Below are positions 35,706 through 43,528 of a stretch of DNA of 64,000 nucleotides, piece by piece. The DNA is taken from the NCBI RefSeq assembly GCF_000834655.1, contig NZ_JXQQ01000005.1, positions 33,499 to 97,498 on the forward strand. Direction: 5' to 3'. The first letter of the stretch is position 1. Each line of letters starts with the position of its first letter. Both the position numbers and the translations under genes were made by a program. This DNA is from Variovorax paradoxus (GTDB lineage Bacteria > Pseudomonadota > Gammaproteobacteria > Burkholderiales > Burkholderiaceae_C). Below the pieces are notes generated by a model. It had not been told where the DNA came from. It searched no databases and saw nothing but the letters and a program-made list of their open reading frames with translations.

Positions 35706-36178
35706 GGGTTGTCTCGGTGCTCCATGTGCATGCCGGGCATCGAATGCCGATGCGGCATGGGATCTGTTGTTGTGTTGGTGGCCGAAAGGCCCTGCGTGGG
35801 CGCAGGTGCCGATGGCGGCAGCGGCTGGCCGAGCGCCAGGTGCATCGCGGCGATCTCCTGCTGCTGCTCGACGATGATTTCCTGCGCGATGCGGCGCAAC
35901 TGCTCGTTGCGGCCGTAGCGCAACTCGGCCTGCGCCATCTCGATCGCGCCCTGGTGGTGCGGGATCATCATCGCGGCGAAGTCGCGGTCGACGTCTCCCG
36001 AGGGCTTGATCTCCATCGCGGCCATCATCCGGTTCATGGCGGCGTCGTTCTCTGCGGCGAAGGCGGCGGCGAGAGAGTCGGCTGCCGCGGGCATCACGCC
36101 CGCGGCAGCGACCCACGCTGCAACCGCCACGGCTGCCAGCGCAACGCCGCGCTGCCGGCGCGGTGACGTGGCGCTCAC
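35702..36178 (-). CDS. DUF305 protein (periplasmic, His/Met-rich tail)
   Basis: The protein has 158 residues. A GTG start at 36178 overlaps the stop of the DUF4148 gene (GTGA). A hydrophobic signal region (ALAAVAVAAWVAAAGVMPAAA) precedes the DUF305 core: FAAMMIPHHQGAIEMAQAEL and IIVEQQQEIAAM. The C-terminus is rich in His and Met (MPHRHSMPGMHMEHRDNP), a copper-binding pattern. DUF305 proteins are four-helix periplasmic proteins often linked to copper. Both overlaps make it the middle gene of a three-gene operon. Confidence 0.85.
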   Translation of the reverse strand: MSATSPRRQRGVALAAVAVAAWVAAAGVMPAAADSLAAAFAAENDAAMNRMMAAMEIKPSGDVDRDFAAMMIPHHQGAIEMAQAELRYGRNEQLRRIAQEIIVEQQQEIAAMHLALGQPLPPSAPAPTQGLSATNTTTDPMPHRHSMPGMHMEHRDNP

Positions 36179-36657
36179 TGGCCTGCGCTTTGCGGCGTGG
36201 CCATCGCGACGGCGCTGTTCGTCGCCACGGCGTTGCCGCCGTGTGCAAGGAAGAACGAGCCGCTGTCTTCGCCATAGAGCGCGTCGAAGTGGCCGCTCTT
36301 CTCGGCCGCTGCCAGCTCGGCCTTGACCTCGGCGCGCGGTTCGGTCGACTTGAAATTGCGCGAGAGATACGCCGAGCCGCTGTCGGTGGCGACCAGCACG
36401 CCCAGCGTGCCGTCGGCCTTGGCCTGCGCCAGTTCGGCCTTTACTTCGGCGCGCGGTTCGCTCGACTGGAAGTGGCGCGACAGGTAGGCCGAGCCGCTGT
36501 CCTCGCCCGTGAGGGCGGCCAATTGGCCGCTGGCCTGCGCCGCCTTCAGCTGCGCGACGACTTCCGCGCGGGTCAGGCTCTGGGCCGAGGCGGCGCCGGC
36601 GGCGGTGAGCATCACGGTGGCGGCAAGGGCAGCCATGGCGGCATTGAGTTTCTTCAT
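36175..36657 (-). CDS. DUF4148 secreted repeat protein
   Basis: The protein has 160 residues. A signal peptide (residues ~1-25) is followed by three related segments: LTRAEVVAQLKAAQASG, then two near-copies of DSGSAYLSR..SEPRAEVKAEL, the last ending DSGSFFLAHGG. DUF4148 is a short domain common in Burkholderiales secreted proteins. The AAGGAA ribosome site supports the ATG at 36657. It is the first gene of the operon with the DUF305 and YVTN genes. The internal duplication is clear at protein and DNA level. Role unknown. Confidence 0.85.
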   Translation of the reverse strand: MKKLNAAMAALAATVMLTAAGAASAQSLTRAEVVAQLKAAQASGQLAALTGEDSGSAYLSRHFQSSEPRAEVKAELAQAKADGTLGVLVATDSGSAYLSRNFKSTEPRAEVKAELAAAEKSGHFDALYGEDSGSFFLAHGGNAVATNSAVAMATPQSAGQ

Positions 36658-36989
36658 GATCGTTTCCTTCTTGCGCATCTGAAAAGTAGAAGAGGTGCGC
36701 CAGCAGATACGCGTCCGGCGAGCCCCAAGCCAACACTGGGTGATCCAGGCACCGGAGGGCTGTGCCTTGATCGGTGTCGATTCGGGCTCTACTTTGCAAA
36801 GCGCGCGTTGCGCACGGATTGCGCGCGCGGCGCGGCCGATTCAGATGAAGCGGGAACGATTGCAGATGAAATACAGGGGCGAGGTCGAGTGAGGTCAGCC
36901 GCTTGACGAGCTTGCGGCCCTACGCGGTGAGCCATGTGTGCAATGCAGCGCGCATGCCGCTGGCGAAGCGGGCGGCGCGGCCGCGGGTC
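36658..36989. other. 332-base region: leader of the DUF4148 operon, no gene called
   Basis: This gap holds the upstream region of the DUF4148 operon (minus strand) and the 3' flank of the P-type ATPase gene. A short open frame at 36695-36892 (+) has no ribosome site and an Arg-rich product, and is rejected. The direct repeats at 36838-36871 are annotated separately. No terminator was recognised. Confidence 0.5.
36838..36871 (-). promoter_or_regulatory. Direct repeat TTTCATCTGCAAT / CTTCATCTGAATC, 21-base spacing
   Basis: On the minus strand, TTTCATCTGCAAT (36859-36871) and CTTCATCTGAATC (36838-36850) lie 21 bases apart, two helical turns, about 180-210 bases before the DUF4148 start. Tandem direct repeats on one DNA face are typical of OmpR-family binding. 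The first copy differs in one base from the motif before the OmpR-type regulator gene at 33443. Confidence 0.45.
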
Positions 36990-39290
36990 TCAGCCCTTCT
37001 CCGCCCGCATCAGCCGCAGCCCGTTCGCCACCACCAGCAGGCTCGCGCCCATGTCGGCGAACACCGCCATCCACATCGTTGCGCTGCCGAACACCGCGAG
37101 CACGAAGAACACACCCTTGATGCCCAGGGCCAGCGTGATGTTCTGCCACAGCACCGCGTGCGCGCGGCGCGAGAGGCGGATGGTCTCGGGGATGCGGCGC
37201 AGGTCGTCGTTCATGATGACCACGTCGGCCGCTTCCATGGCGGTGTCGGTGCCCGCGCCGCCCATGGCGAAGCCGATGTCGGCCTGCGCGAGCGCCGGCG
37301 CGTCGTTGATGCCGTCGCCGGTCATCGCCACCGCGCCGTAGCGTTCCTGCATGGCCTTGATGGCGCCCAGCTTTTCCTCGGGCAGCAGGTTGCCTCGCAC
37401 GTCGTCGATGCCGGCGTGCGCGCCGATGGTCTTCGCGGTCGCGGCGTTGTCGCCGGTGAGCATCACCGGCACGACGCCCAGGGCGCGCAGTTCGGCCACC
37501 GCGGCTTGCGACGATTCCTTGATGGTGTCTGCCACGGCGAAGAGCGCGAGCACCGCCTGGCTCGATGCGAGCAGGGTCACGGTGCGGCCGGCCTCTTCAT
37601 GGCGCTCGAGTTCGGCTTCGAGCGCCGGCGTGCACAGGCCCTTCTCCTCGATCAACCGGTGGTTGCCGAGCATGTAGGCCTGGCCCGATAGCGTGGCCTG
37701 CACGCCGCGGCCGGGCAGCGCGGTGAAGTCGCCGACCTCTGCGCGGTCGCCCTTCAGTCCATCGGCGATGGCCTTGGACACCGGATGGTCCGAGCGGACC
37801 GCGATGCTCGCTGCAATCGCGAACACCGCCGCTTCGTTGCCCGATGCATCGAGCAGCGTCGACTCGACCAGCTTGGGCTTGCCTTCGGTGATGGTGCCCG
37901 TCTTGTCCAGCGCCACCGCCTTGAGCTTGCGCGCCTCTTCGAGGTACGTGCCGCCCTTGATCAGGATGCCGCGCCGCGCGGCCGATGCGAGCGCGCTCAC
38001 GACCGTGACGGGCGTGGAGATCACCAGCGCGCACGGGCAGGCTATGACCAGCAGCACCAGCGCCTTGTAGAGGGCCTGCAGCCAGGTCCAGTCCATGAAG
38101 AGCGGCGTGAAGAGCGCGATCGCCAGCGCCAGCACGAAGACCGTGGGCGTGTAGATGGCGGCGAACCGGTCGACGAAACGCTGCGTGGGAGCGCGCGTGC
38201 CCTGCGCCTCTTCGACCGCGTGGATGATGCGCGCGAGCGTGGTGTTGGCAGCCACCGCCGTGACACGGAATTCCAGTGCGGCGGTCTGGTTGATGGTGCC
38301 CGCGAAGACCGGATCGCCGACGGTCTTGTCGACCGGAATGCTCTCGCCCGTGACGGGCGCCTGGTCGATGGCGCTCAGGCCCGCAGTCACCACGCCGTCC
38401 AGCGGCACGCGCTCGCCGGGGCGGATGCGGGCAATGGCGTCGAGCGGCACCGCGTCGGCCATCACGGTCTGCCAGCTGCCGTCGGGCTGCTTCACCTCGG
38501 CCTGTTCGGGGGCGAGCGCGAGCAGGCCCTGGATCGCGTTGCGGGCGCGGTCCACCGCGCGGGCTTCGATCAGCTCGGCAATCGCATAGAGCGCCATGAC
38601 CATCGCGGCCTCGGGCCACTGGCCGATGACGAAGGCGCCGGTCACGGCGACGGCCATCAGCGCGTTGATGTTGAGGCGCCCGCGCACCAGCGCGCCGAAG
38701 CCCTTCTTGTAGGTGTCGAGACCGGCCAGGCCGATGGCCACGAGCGCAAGCACCATCTCGGCGGCCAGGAAGCCCTTGCCTTCGAGCGCGAGGAACGAGA
38801 TCGACTCGGCCGCGATGGCCAGCACCAGCGCGGCGACCAGGCGCGCGAGGCCGATGCTCATGCCCGCGATGCGTGCGGGGGCGGCTGCCGCGCCGGCGGC
38901 CGGGGCGCTCGCATCGCCCAGCGCCTCGGGCTTGAAGCCGGCCTTGCGGATCGCATCGAGCGCATGGGGCAAGGCCACGTCGTCGGCCGTGATGGCCATC
39001 GTGCGTTCGCCGAGCCGGAAGCGCAGCCCCTTCACCCCGGCAACTGGCTCGAGCGCGCGGCGGATTTCGGATTCTTCGACCGCGCAGTCCATCGTGGGAA
39101 TGCGAAAGAGCAAGGCGCCCTTGGGGAGGTCGGCGGTGTCGGCAACGGGCGACGAACCGCAGACCGGGCTGCCGCAGCAGGCCGTCTCCACATGGGCATG
39201 TGCGTGTCCATGCGCGTGATCGTGACCATGGTCGTCAGGGTCTTGATGGAGCGCCGGCGTCACCGGCTTCAGGGCGTTCTGGTTCGTCAT
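36990..39290 (-). CDS. cadA: Cd2+/Zn2+/Pb2+-exporting P-type ATPase (CadA/ZntA-like)
   Basis: The protein has 766 residues. A His-rich N-terminus (HDHAHGHAHAHVETACC, ~residues 21-39) is followed by a heavy-metal-associated domain with MDCAVEE. The transport motif CPC is at 418-420, the phosphorylation site DKTGT starts at D462, and TGDGIND is present. The CPC and MDC..EE motifs are typical of Zn/Cd/Pb exporters rather than copper ones. The ATG at 39290 lies seven bases from the -10 box of the MerR promoter, with no ribosome site, so the message is likely leaderless. The divergent cadR gene regulates it. Confidence 0.93.
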   Translation of the reverse strand: MTNQNALKPVTPALHQDPDDHGHDHAHGHAHAHVETACCGSPVCGSSPVADTADLPKGALLFRIPTMDCAVEESEIRRALEPVAGVKGLRFRLGERTMAITADDVALPHALDAIRKAGFKPEALGDASAPAAGAAAAPARIAGMSIGLARLVAALVLAIAAESISFLALEGKGFLAAEMVLALVAIGLAGLDTYKKGFGALVRGRLNINALMAVAVTGAFVIGQWPEAAMVMALYAIAELIEARAVDRARNAIQGLLALAPEQAEVKQPDGSWQTVMADAVPLDAIARIRPGERVPLDGVVTAGLSAIDQAPVTGESIPVDKTVGDPVFAGTINQTAALEFRVTAVAANTTLARIIHAVEEAQGTRAPTQRFVDRFAAIYTPTVFVLALAIALFTPLFMDWTWLQALYKALVLLVIACPCALVISTPVTVVSALASAARRGILIKGGTYLEEARKLKAVALDKTGTITEGKPKLVESTLLDASGNEAAVFAIAASIAVRSDHPVSKAIADGLKGDRAEVGDFTALPGRGVQATLSGQAYMLGNHRLIEEKGLCTPALEAELERHEEAGRTVTLLASSQAVLALFAVADTIKESSQAAVAELRALGVVPVMLTGDNAATAKTIGAHAGIDDVRGNLLPEEKLGAIKAMQERYGAVAMTGDGINDAPALAQADIGFAMGGAGTDTAMEAADVVIMNDDLRRIPETIRLSRRAHAVLWQNITLALGIKGVFFVLAVFGSATMWMAVFADMGASLLVVANGLRLMRAEKG

Positions 39291-39297
39291 GAAGTCG

Positions 39298-39328
39298 ATT
39301 GGAAACCCTGAAGCAGGTGTAGAGTCAA
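39298..39328 (-). promoter_or_regulatory. MerR-type promoter with 19-base spacer, driving cadA
   Basis: On the minus strand, -35 TTGACT (39323-39328) and -10 TCCAAT (39298-39303) are separated by 19 bases, the overlong spacer used by MerR-family activators. The spacer holds a dyad (ACTCTA.../...AGGGTT) where the regulator would bind. A start of transcription six or seven bases beyond the -10 falls at the cadA ATG. Confidence 0.7.
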
Positions 39329-39359
39329 ACGCAATCCCTTCACTTCGATTTGCCGCATC

Positions 39360-39833
39360 ATGAAAATCGGTGAACTCGCCAAGGCCGCGAACACCCCGGT
39401 CGAAACCATCCGGTACTACGAGCGCGAGCAACTGCTGCCCGCGCCCGCCCGCACCGACGGCAACTACCGCATCTACGACGACGAGCACGCCCAGCGCCTG
39501 GGTTTCATCCGGCGTTGCCGCTCTCTCGACATGACGCTCGACGAGATCCGCAGCCTTCTCAAATTCCGCGATGCGCCGCAGGACGACTGCGGCCAGGTCA
39601 ACCAGCTGCTGGACGACCACATCGGGCACGTGGCCGCGCGCATTTCCGAACTCAAGACCCTCGAGAAGCAATTGAAGGCGCTGCGCCTGCAATGCTGCGG
39701 GCCCGAATCGGCGAACGCCTGCGGCATCCTGCAGGAACTGGACACCGCCACCCCCGCACCCGAGACCTTCGGCCAGCATGCGGGCCATGTGCACGGTTCG
39801 CTGCACGGCACGTCCGCCAGGCGCCCGGCCTGA
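39360..39833 (+). CDS. cadR: MerR-family Cd/Pb-responsive regulator (CadR/PbrR-like)
   Basis: The protein has 157 residues. The N-terminal winged helix starts MKIGELAKAANTPVETIRYY. The metal-site cysteines are C77 (DDCGQV), C112 and C121 (CCGPESANAC), matching the Cd/Pb-sensing subfamily. A His-rich tail (HAGHVHGSLHG) is like that of Pseudomonas CadR. It would twist the overlong spacer of the divergent promoter (39298-39328) to turn on the ATPase. The start at 39360 directly follows the promoter region. Confidence 0.93.
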   Translation: MKIGELAKAANTPVETIRYYEREQLLPAPARTDGNYRIYDDEHAQRLGFIRRCRSLDMTLDEIRSLLKFRDAPQDDCGQVNQLLDDHIGHVAARISELKTLEKQLKALRLQCCGPESANACGILQELDTATPAPETFGQHAGHVHGSLHGTSARRPA

Positions 39834-39857
39834 AATCGGCTTGAGGTCAGCCTCGCC

Positions 39858-40310
39858 ATGATCTCGCCCGACCTGCTGCGCCGCATGTGCGAAGCGCGCG
39901 ACCGGCTCCAGTTCGAACTGGAGCCTCCGGCCAGGGTGGCGGACCTCGCGCGGGAGGCGGGCCTCTCGACCTCGCACTTCATCACCCAGTTCAGCGCGCT
40001 CTTCGGCGAGACGCCCCTGCAATGCCGCACGCGCGCACGGCTGGAGCGCGCGCGGGCGATGCTGCTGGCCACCGACGAGCCGGCCACGCAGATCGGCCTG
40101 GCCCTGGGCTTCACGGACCTCGGAAGTTTCTCGCGCCTCTTCACCCGGCACTTCGGTGTGCCGCCCCGGGCCTACCGGCGCAGCGGCCAGCCGTGCGCGG
40201 CGCCCGCAGGGTGCATCGCGCTCATGAACCTGGCGCATGCGGGCGACCGCAATTTCGGCGAAGTCGCGAGCGGGCATGTTGGGCAGGATGGCGGCTTTCC
40301 ACCTCACTGA
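39858..40310 (+). CDS. Short AraC-family regulator (DNA-binding domain only)
   Basis: The protein has 150 residues. The two helix-turn-helix motifs (REAGLSTSHFITQFSALFGET and GFTDLGSFSRLFTRHFGVPPRAYRR) take up most of it; a ~45-residue tail follows. There is no N-terminal sensor domain. It is 14 bases upstream of a VOC-family gene, the pairing seen again at 46908-47796. It probably activates the VOC gene and itself, perhaps as a small-molecule stress switch. Confidence 0.88.
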   Translation: MISPDLLRRMCEARDRLQFELEPPARVADLAREAGLSTSHFITQFSALFGETPLQCRTRARLERARAMLLATDEPATQIGLALGFTDLGSFSRLFTRHFGVPPRAYRRSGQPCAAPAGCIALMNLAHAGDRNFGEVASGHVGQDGGFPPH

Positions 40311-40324
40311 ACCCATTCATCATC

Positions 40325-40714
40325 ATGCGCATCAACCTGACGAGCATCTTCGTGGACGACCAGGACAAGGCCCTGGCCTTCTACACGCAAGTCCTCGGCT
40401 TCGTGAAGAGCCTGGAGATCCCGGCCGGGGAGTACCGGTGGCTCACGGTGAAGTCGCCCGAAGGCGGAGACACGGAGCTTTCGCTGGAGCCCAACGCCAA
40501 CCCCGCGGCCCGCACGTACCAGCAGGCCCTGATGAGCCAGGGCATCCCGGCCACGGCGTTCCAGAGCGACGACCTGGAGGCCGACGCGAAGCGCCTGCGC
40601 GGGCACGGCGTGCGCTTCACGATGGACCCCACCGAGCAGGGGCCGATCAAGCTGGCGATCTTCGCGGACACCTGCGGCAACCTGATCCAGCTGTACCAGC
40701 CGCTGAACAGCTGA
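40325..40714 (+). CDS. VOC-family (glyoxalase/dioxygenase fold) protein
   Basis: The protein has 129 residues. Opening NLTSIFVDDQDKALAFYTQVLGF and ending GNLIQLYQPL, it matches the beta-alpha-beta-beta-beta module of glyoxalase I, bleomycin-binding and fosfomycin-resistance proteins. The usual metal ligands are hard to place: the first His is replaced (SIFVDD), and a Glu is in TELSLEP. Exact activity cannot be told. It is in tandem with the AraC-type gene and convergent with cysE. Confidence 0.85.
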   Translation: MRINLTSIFVDDQDKALAFYTQVLGFVKSLEIPAGEYRWLTVKSPEGGDTELSLEPNANPAARTYQQALMSQGIPATAFQSDDLEADAKRLRGHGVRFTMDPTEQGPIKLAIFADTCGNLIQLYQPLNS

Positions 40715-40736
40715 CCAGTCGCCCAGCCCCGGGGGG

Positions 40737-41510
40737 CTATTTCCCGATGAGCTGCGTGAGCTTGTCCGCCTCGAAGCATTCGTCGCGCGCCGCATCGCCG
40801 GGCACGCAGTCCCTTGTGCCGGGGTGCGCCGACAGCTTCTCGATGGCCTGCCACAGCAGCGCGATCTGGTGCTCCTGCCCGGAGGCGTTGTCGATGAGCC
40901 CGCGCATCGCCTGGCTCAGCGGGTCGTCGTTCTGCGTCACGCCGTAGGCCGAGAACCCCATGCGCGAGGCGGTTTCCTCTCGCCGCGCCGCGGCTGCGGC
41001 CTCGATGACGCGCGCCGGATTGCCGACCGCCGTGGCGCCCGCGGGCACCGGCTTGGTGACCACCGCGCCGGAGCCGACGCGCGCGCCCGCCCCGACCGTG
41101 AAGCCGCCCAGGATCGATGCATTGGCACCCACGATCACGCCGTTGCCCAGCGTCGGATGGCGCTTGGCGCCGCGGGCCAGCGAAGTGCCGCCCAGCGTCA
41201 CGCCCTGGTAGATCGTGACGTTGTCGTGGATCTCCGCCATCTCGCCGATGACGACCCCCATGCCGTGGTCGATGAACAACCCCTGGCCGATGGTCGCGCC
41301 CGGATGAATCTCGATGCCGGTGACCCAGCGCGCGAACTGCGAGATGAAGCGCCCGCCCCACTTGAAGCCGTGCGTCCAACACGCGTGCGCCCAGCGATGC
41401 AGCACCACGGCATGGAAGCCGGGGTAGAGCGTCATCACTTCCCAGGCGCTGCGGGCGGCCGGGTCGCGTTCGAGGATGCACCGGATGTCGGCGCGCAGTC
41501 GAGAGAACAT
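40737..41510 (-). CDS. cysE: Serine O-acetyltransferase CysE
   Basis: The protein has 257 residues. The left-handed beta-helix hexapeptide repeats include [19 protein letters not shown] and [21 protein letters not shown], with the catalytic His/Asp pair in [11 protein letters not shown]. It makes O-acetylserine from serine and acetyl-CoA, the first step of cysteine synthesis. The N-terminal domain is short, as in the CysE/SAT group of betaproteobacteria. It lies downstream of trmJ on the same strand (77-base gap). Confidence 0.93.
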   Translation of the reverse strand: MFSRLRADIRCILERDPAARSAWEVMTLYPGFHAVVLHRWAHACWTHGFKWGGRFISQFARWVTGIEIHPGATIGQGLFIDHGMGVVIGEMAEIHDNVTIYQGVTLGGTSLARGAKRHPTLGNGVIVGANASILGGFTVGAGARVGSGAVVTKPVPAGATAVGNPARVIEAAAAARREETASRMGFSAYGVTQNDDPLSQAMRGLIDNASGQEHQIALLWQAIEKLSAHPGTRDCVPGDAARDECFEADKLTQLIGK

Positions 41511-41587
41511 CGCTGCCTTTGTTGTCGTTATATCGATAGGGCCGGGCAGTCTAAAGCCCGGTGTCTTCGCGTACTTCCGATGGGGTT

Positions 41588-42343
41588 TTAGCCCTCGGAG
41601 CCGCCTTCGGCGCGGCCCTTCGGGGGCCGGGTCGCGTCGGTCATGGCCTTGGCGATGCCGCGCAGGATATGGATTTCCTCGGGCGTGGGCTGCGCCCGGT
41701 TGAACAGCTGCTGCAGCCGCGGCATGAGCTTCTTGGGCGCGGCCGGGTCGAGAAAACCGATGTCCACCAGCGAGCGCTCCCAGTGGTCCAGCATGCCCGC
41801 CACCGCCTGCGCATCGGCTGCCTGCGCCGGTGCCGTGGCATCGCGCACCTCGTAGCCGCCCAGCGCCAGGCGCCATTCGTAGGCCACCACCTGGATCGCC
41901 GCGCCCAGGTTCAGCGAGCCGAATTTCGGGTCGGTGGGAATGCTCAGCGCCACGTTGCAGCGGTAGACGTCTTCATTGCGCATGCCGAAACGCTCCGAGC
42001 CGAACAGGAAGGCCACGTGCTGCGCGTCGCCCTGCTTTGCCAGCGGCTCCAGGTGCTCCCGGGGGGTCCGTGTGGGCGGGCCGAAGTCGCGCGGAATCAT
42101 CGCCGTGGCGCACAGATGGGTCACGCCGTCGAGGGCCTCGTCGAGCGTCTCGACGATGCGGGCATTGGTCAGCACGTCCAGGGCGCCGCTCGCGCGCTGG
42201 ATGGTTTCTTCACGCCGCAGCACGTTGGCCCAGCGCGGCGCGACCAGCACGAGGTCGTCGAACCCCATGGTCTTCATGGCGCGGGCGGCGGCGCCCACAT
42301 TGCCGGCGTGGCTGGTCTGGATCAGGATGAAACGGGTGCGCAT
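41588..42343 (-). CDS. trmJ: tRNA 2'-O-methyltransferase TrmJ
   Basis: The protein has 251 residues. The SPOUT fold is shown by [33 protein letters not shown] and [19 protein letters not shown], the last forming the knot. It methylates the ribose at position 32 of certain tRNAs with S-adenosylmethionine. It is divergent from suhB through a 132-base gap. suhB and trmJ being neighbours is a pattern I recall from many proteobacteria. Confidence 0.93.
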   Translation of the reverse strand: MRTRFILIQTSHAGNVGAAARAMKTMGFDDLVLVAPRWANVLRREETIQRASGALDVLTNARIVETLDEALDGVTHLCATAMIPRDFGPPTRTPREHLEPLAKQGDAQHVAFLFGSERFGMRNEDVYRCNVALSIPTDPKFGSLNLGAAIQVVAYEWRLALGGYEVRDATAPAQAADAQAVAGMLDHWERSLVDIGFLDPAAPKKLMPRLQQLFNRAQPTPEEIHILRGIAKAMTDATRPPKGRAEGGSEG

Positions 42344-42475
42344 GGGGGGTTTGGAGACACTAACGGGGCGGAGCCGGTAAAATGCCCGATTCTCGCCGCC
42401 CGCATCGCCGGGCCGCAGGGTCGCCAGGTGATCGCTTCCTGGGGACCATTCCCACCGTTCTTCTCACAATCCAGA

Positions 42476-43528
42476 ATGTCGTCCCCCAACCTGCATCCCA
42501 TGCTCAATGTGGCCGTCAAGGCCGCACGCGCCGCCGGCGCCATCATCAACCGCGCCGCGCTCGACGTCGAATCGGTGCGCATCTCGCAAAAACAGGTCAA
42601 CGACTTTGTCACCGAAGTCGATCACGCCAGCGAAAAAGCGATCATCGAGACGCTGCTTGGCGCATACCCGGGGCACGGCATCCTGGCCGAAGAATCGGGC
42701 ACCGAATACGGTGCAAAAGACTCCGATTACGTCTGGATCATCGATCCGCTCGACGGCACCACCAATTTCATCCACGGCTTCCCGGTCTACTGCGTGTCGA
42801 TCGCGCTGTCGGTGCGCGGCAAGATCGAGCAGGCGGTCATCTACGACCCGAGCCGCAACGACCTCTTTACCGCCACCAAGGGCCGCGGCGCCTACATGAA
42901 CGACCGGCGCATCCGCGTCTCCAAGCGCACGCGCCTGAACGAGTGCCTGGTGTCCACGGGCTTTCCGTTCCGCACCGGCGACAACTTCAAGCAGTACCTG
43001 GCCATCATGGCGGACATGATGCCCCGCATGGCGGGCCTGCGCCGCCCCGGCGCCGCGGCGCTCGACCTGGCCTACGTGGCGGCCGGCTTCACCGATGCCT
43101 TCTTCGAAACCGGCCTGAACCCCTGGGACGTGGCCGCGGGATCGCTGCTGGTGACCGAGGCCGGCGGCCTCATCGGCAACTTCACGGGCGAGCCCGACTT
43201 CCTGGAGCAGCGCGAGTGCCTGGCCGGCGCCCCGCGCATCTACGGCCAGATCGTGCCGCTGCTCGCCAAGTACTCCAAGTTCGCCAACGTGGACGACAAG
43301 CTGCGCGCCAGCGACCGCGTGCGCGCCGTGTCGGCCTCGACCAAGTCGAACGCCGACGATGCCTCGGTCGATCTCTACGCCCGCAGCACGGTGGTGGATT
43401 TCGCCGACGAATCGGCCGAGGGTGAAGCACCTGCCGTGGCCGCCAAGCCCGTGCAGCGCAAGCTCACGCGCATCCGCCGCGACACAGCCCCCTCCAGCCC
43501 CTCCGAGGGCGACGCTTCCGCCAAGTGA
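42476..43528 (+). CDS. suhB: Inositol-1-monophosphatase SuhB
   Basis: The protein has 350 residues, about 80 longer than E. coli SuhB. Metal-site motifs are EES in [19 protein letters not shown] from D90, and NPWDVAAG. SuhB removes phosphate from inositol monophosphate and, in E. coli, also helps rRNA antitermination and ribosome assembly. The extra C-terminal ~80 residues are polar and probably disordered, of unknown role. The ATG at 42476 was chosen because the frame upstream is antisense to trmJ. Its stop overlaps the FUSC start (TGATG). Confidence 0.93.
   Translation: MSSPNLHPMLNVAVKAARAAGAIINRAALDVESVRISQKQVNDFVTEVDHASEKAIIETLLGAYPGHGILAEESGTEYGAKDSDYVWIIDPLDGTTNFIHGFPVYCVSIALSVRGKIEQAVIYDPSRNDLFTATKGRGAYMNDRRIRVSKRTRLNECLVSTGFPFRTGDNFKQYLAIMADMMPRMAGLRRPGAAALDLAYVAAGFTDAFFETGLNPWDVAAGSLLVTEAGGLIGNFTGEPDFLEQRECLAGAPRIYGQIVPLLAKYSKFANVDDKLRASDRVRAVSASTKSNADDASVDLYARSTVVDFADESAEGEAPAVAAKPVQRKLTRIRRDTAPSSPSEGDASAK

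Noticed and set aside
36695..36892. Small open frame before the P-type ATPase gene
   Set aside because: It is Arg-rich, has no ribosome site and contains the direct repeats that look like a promoter.
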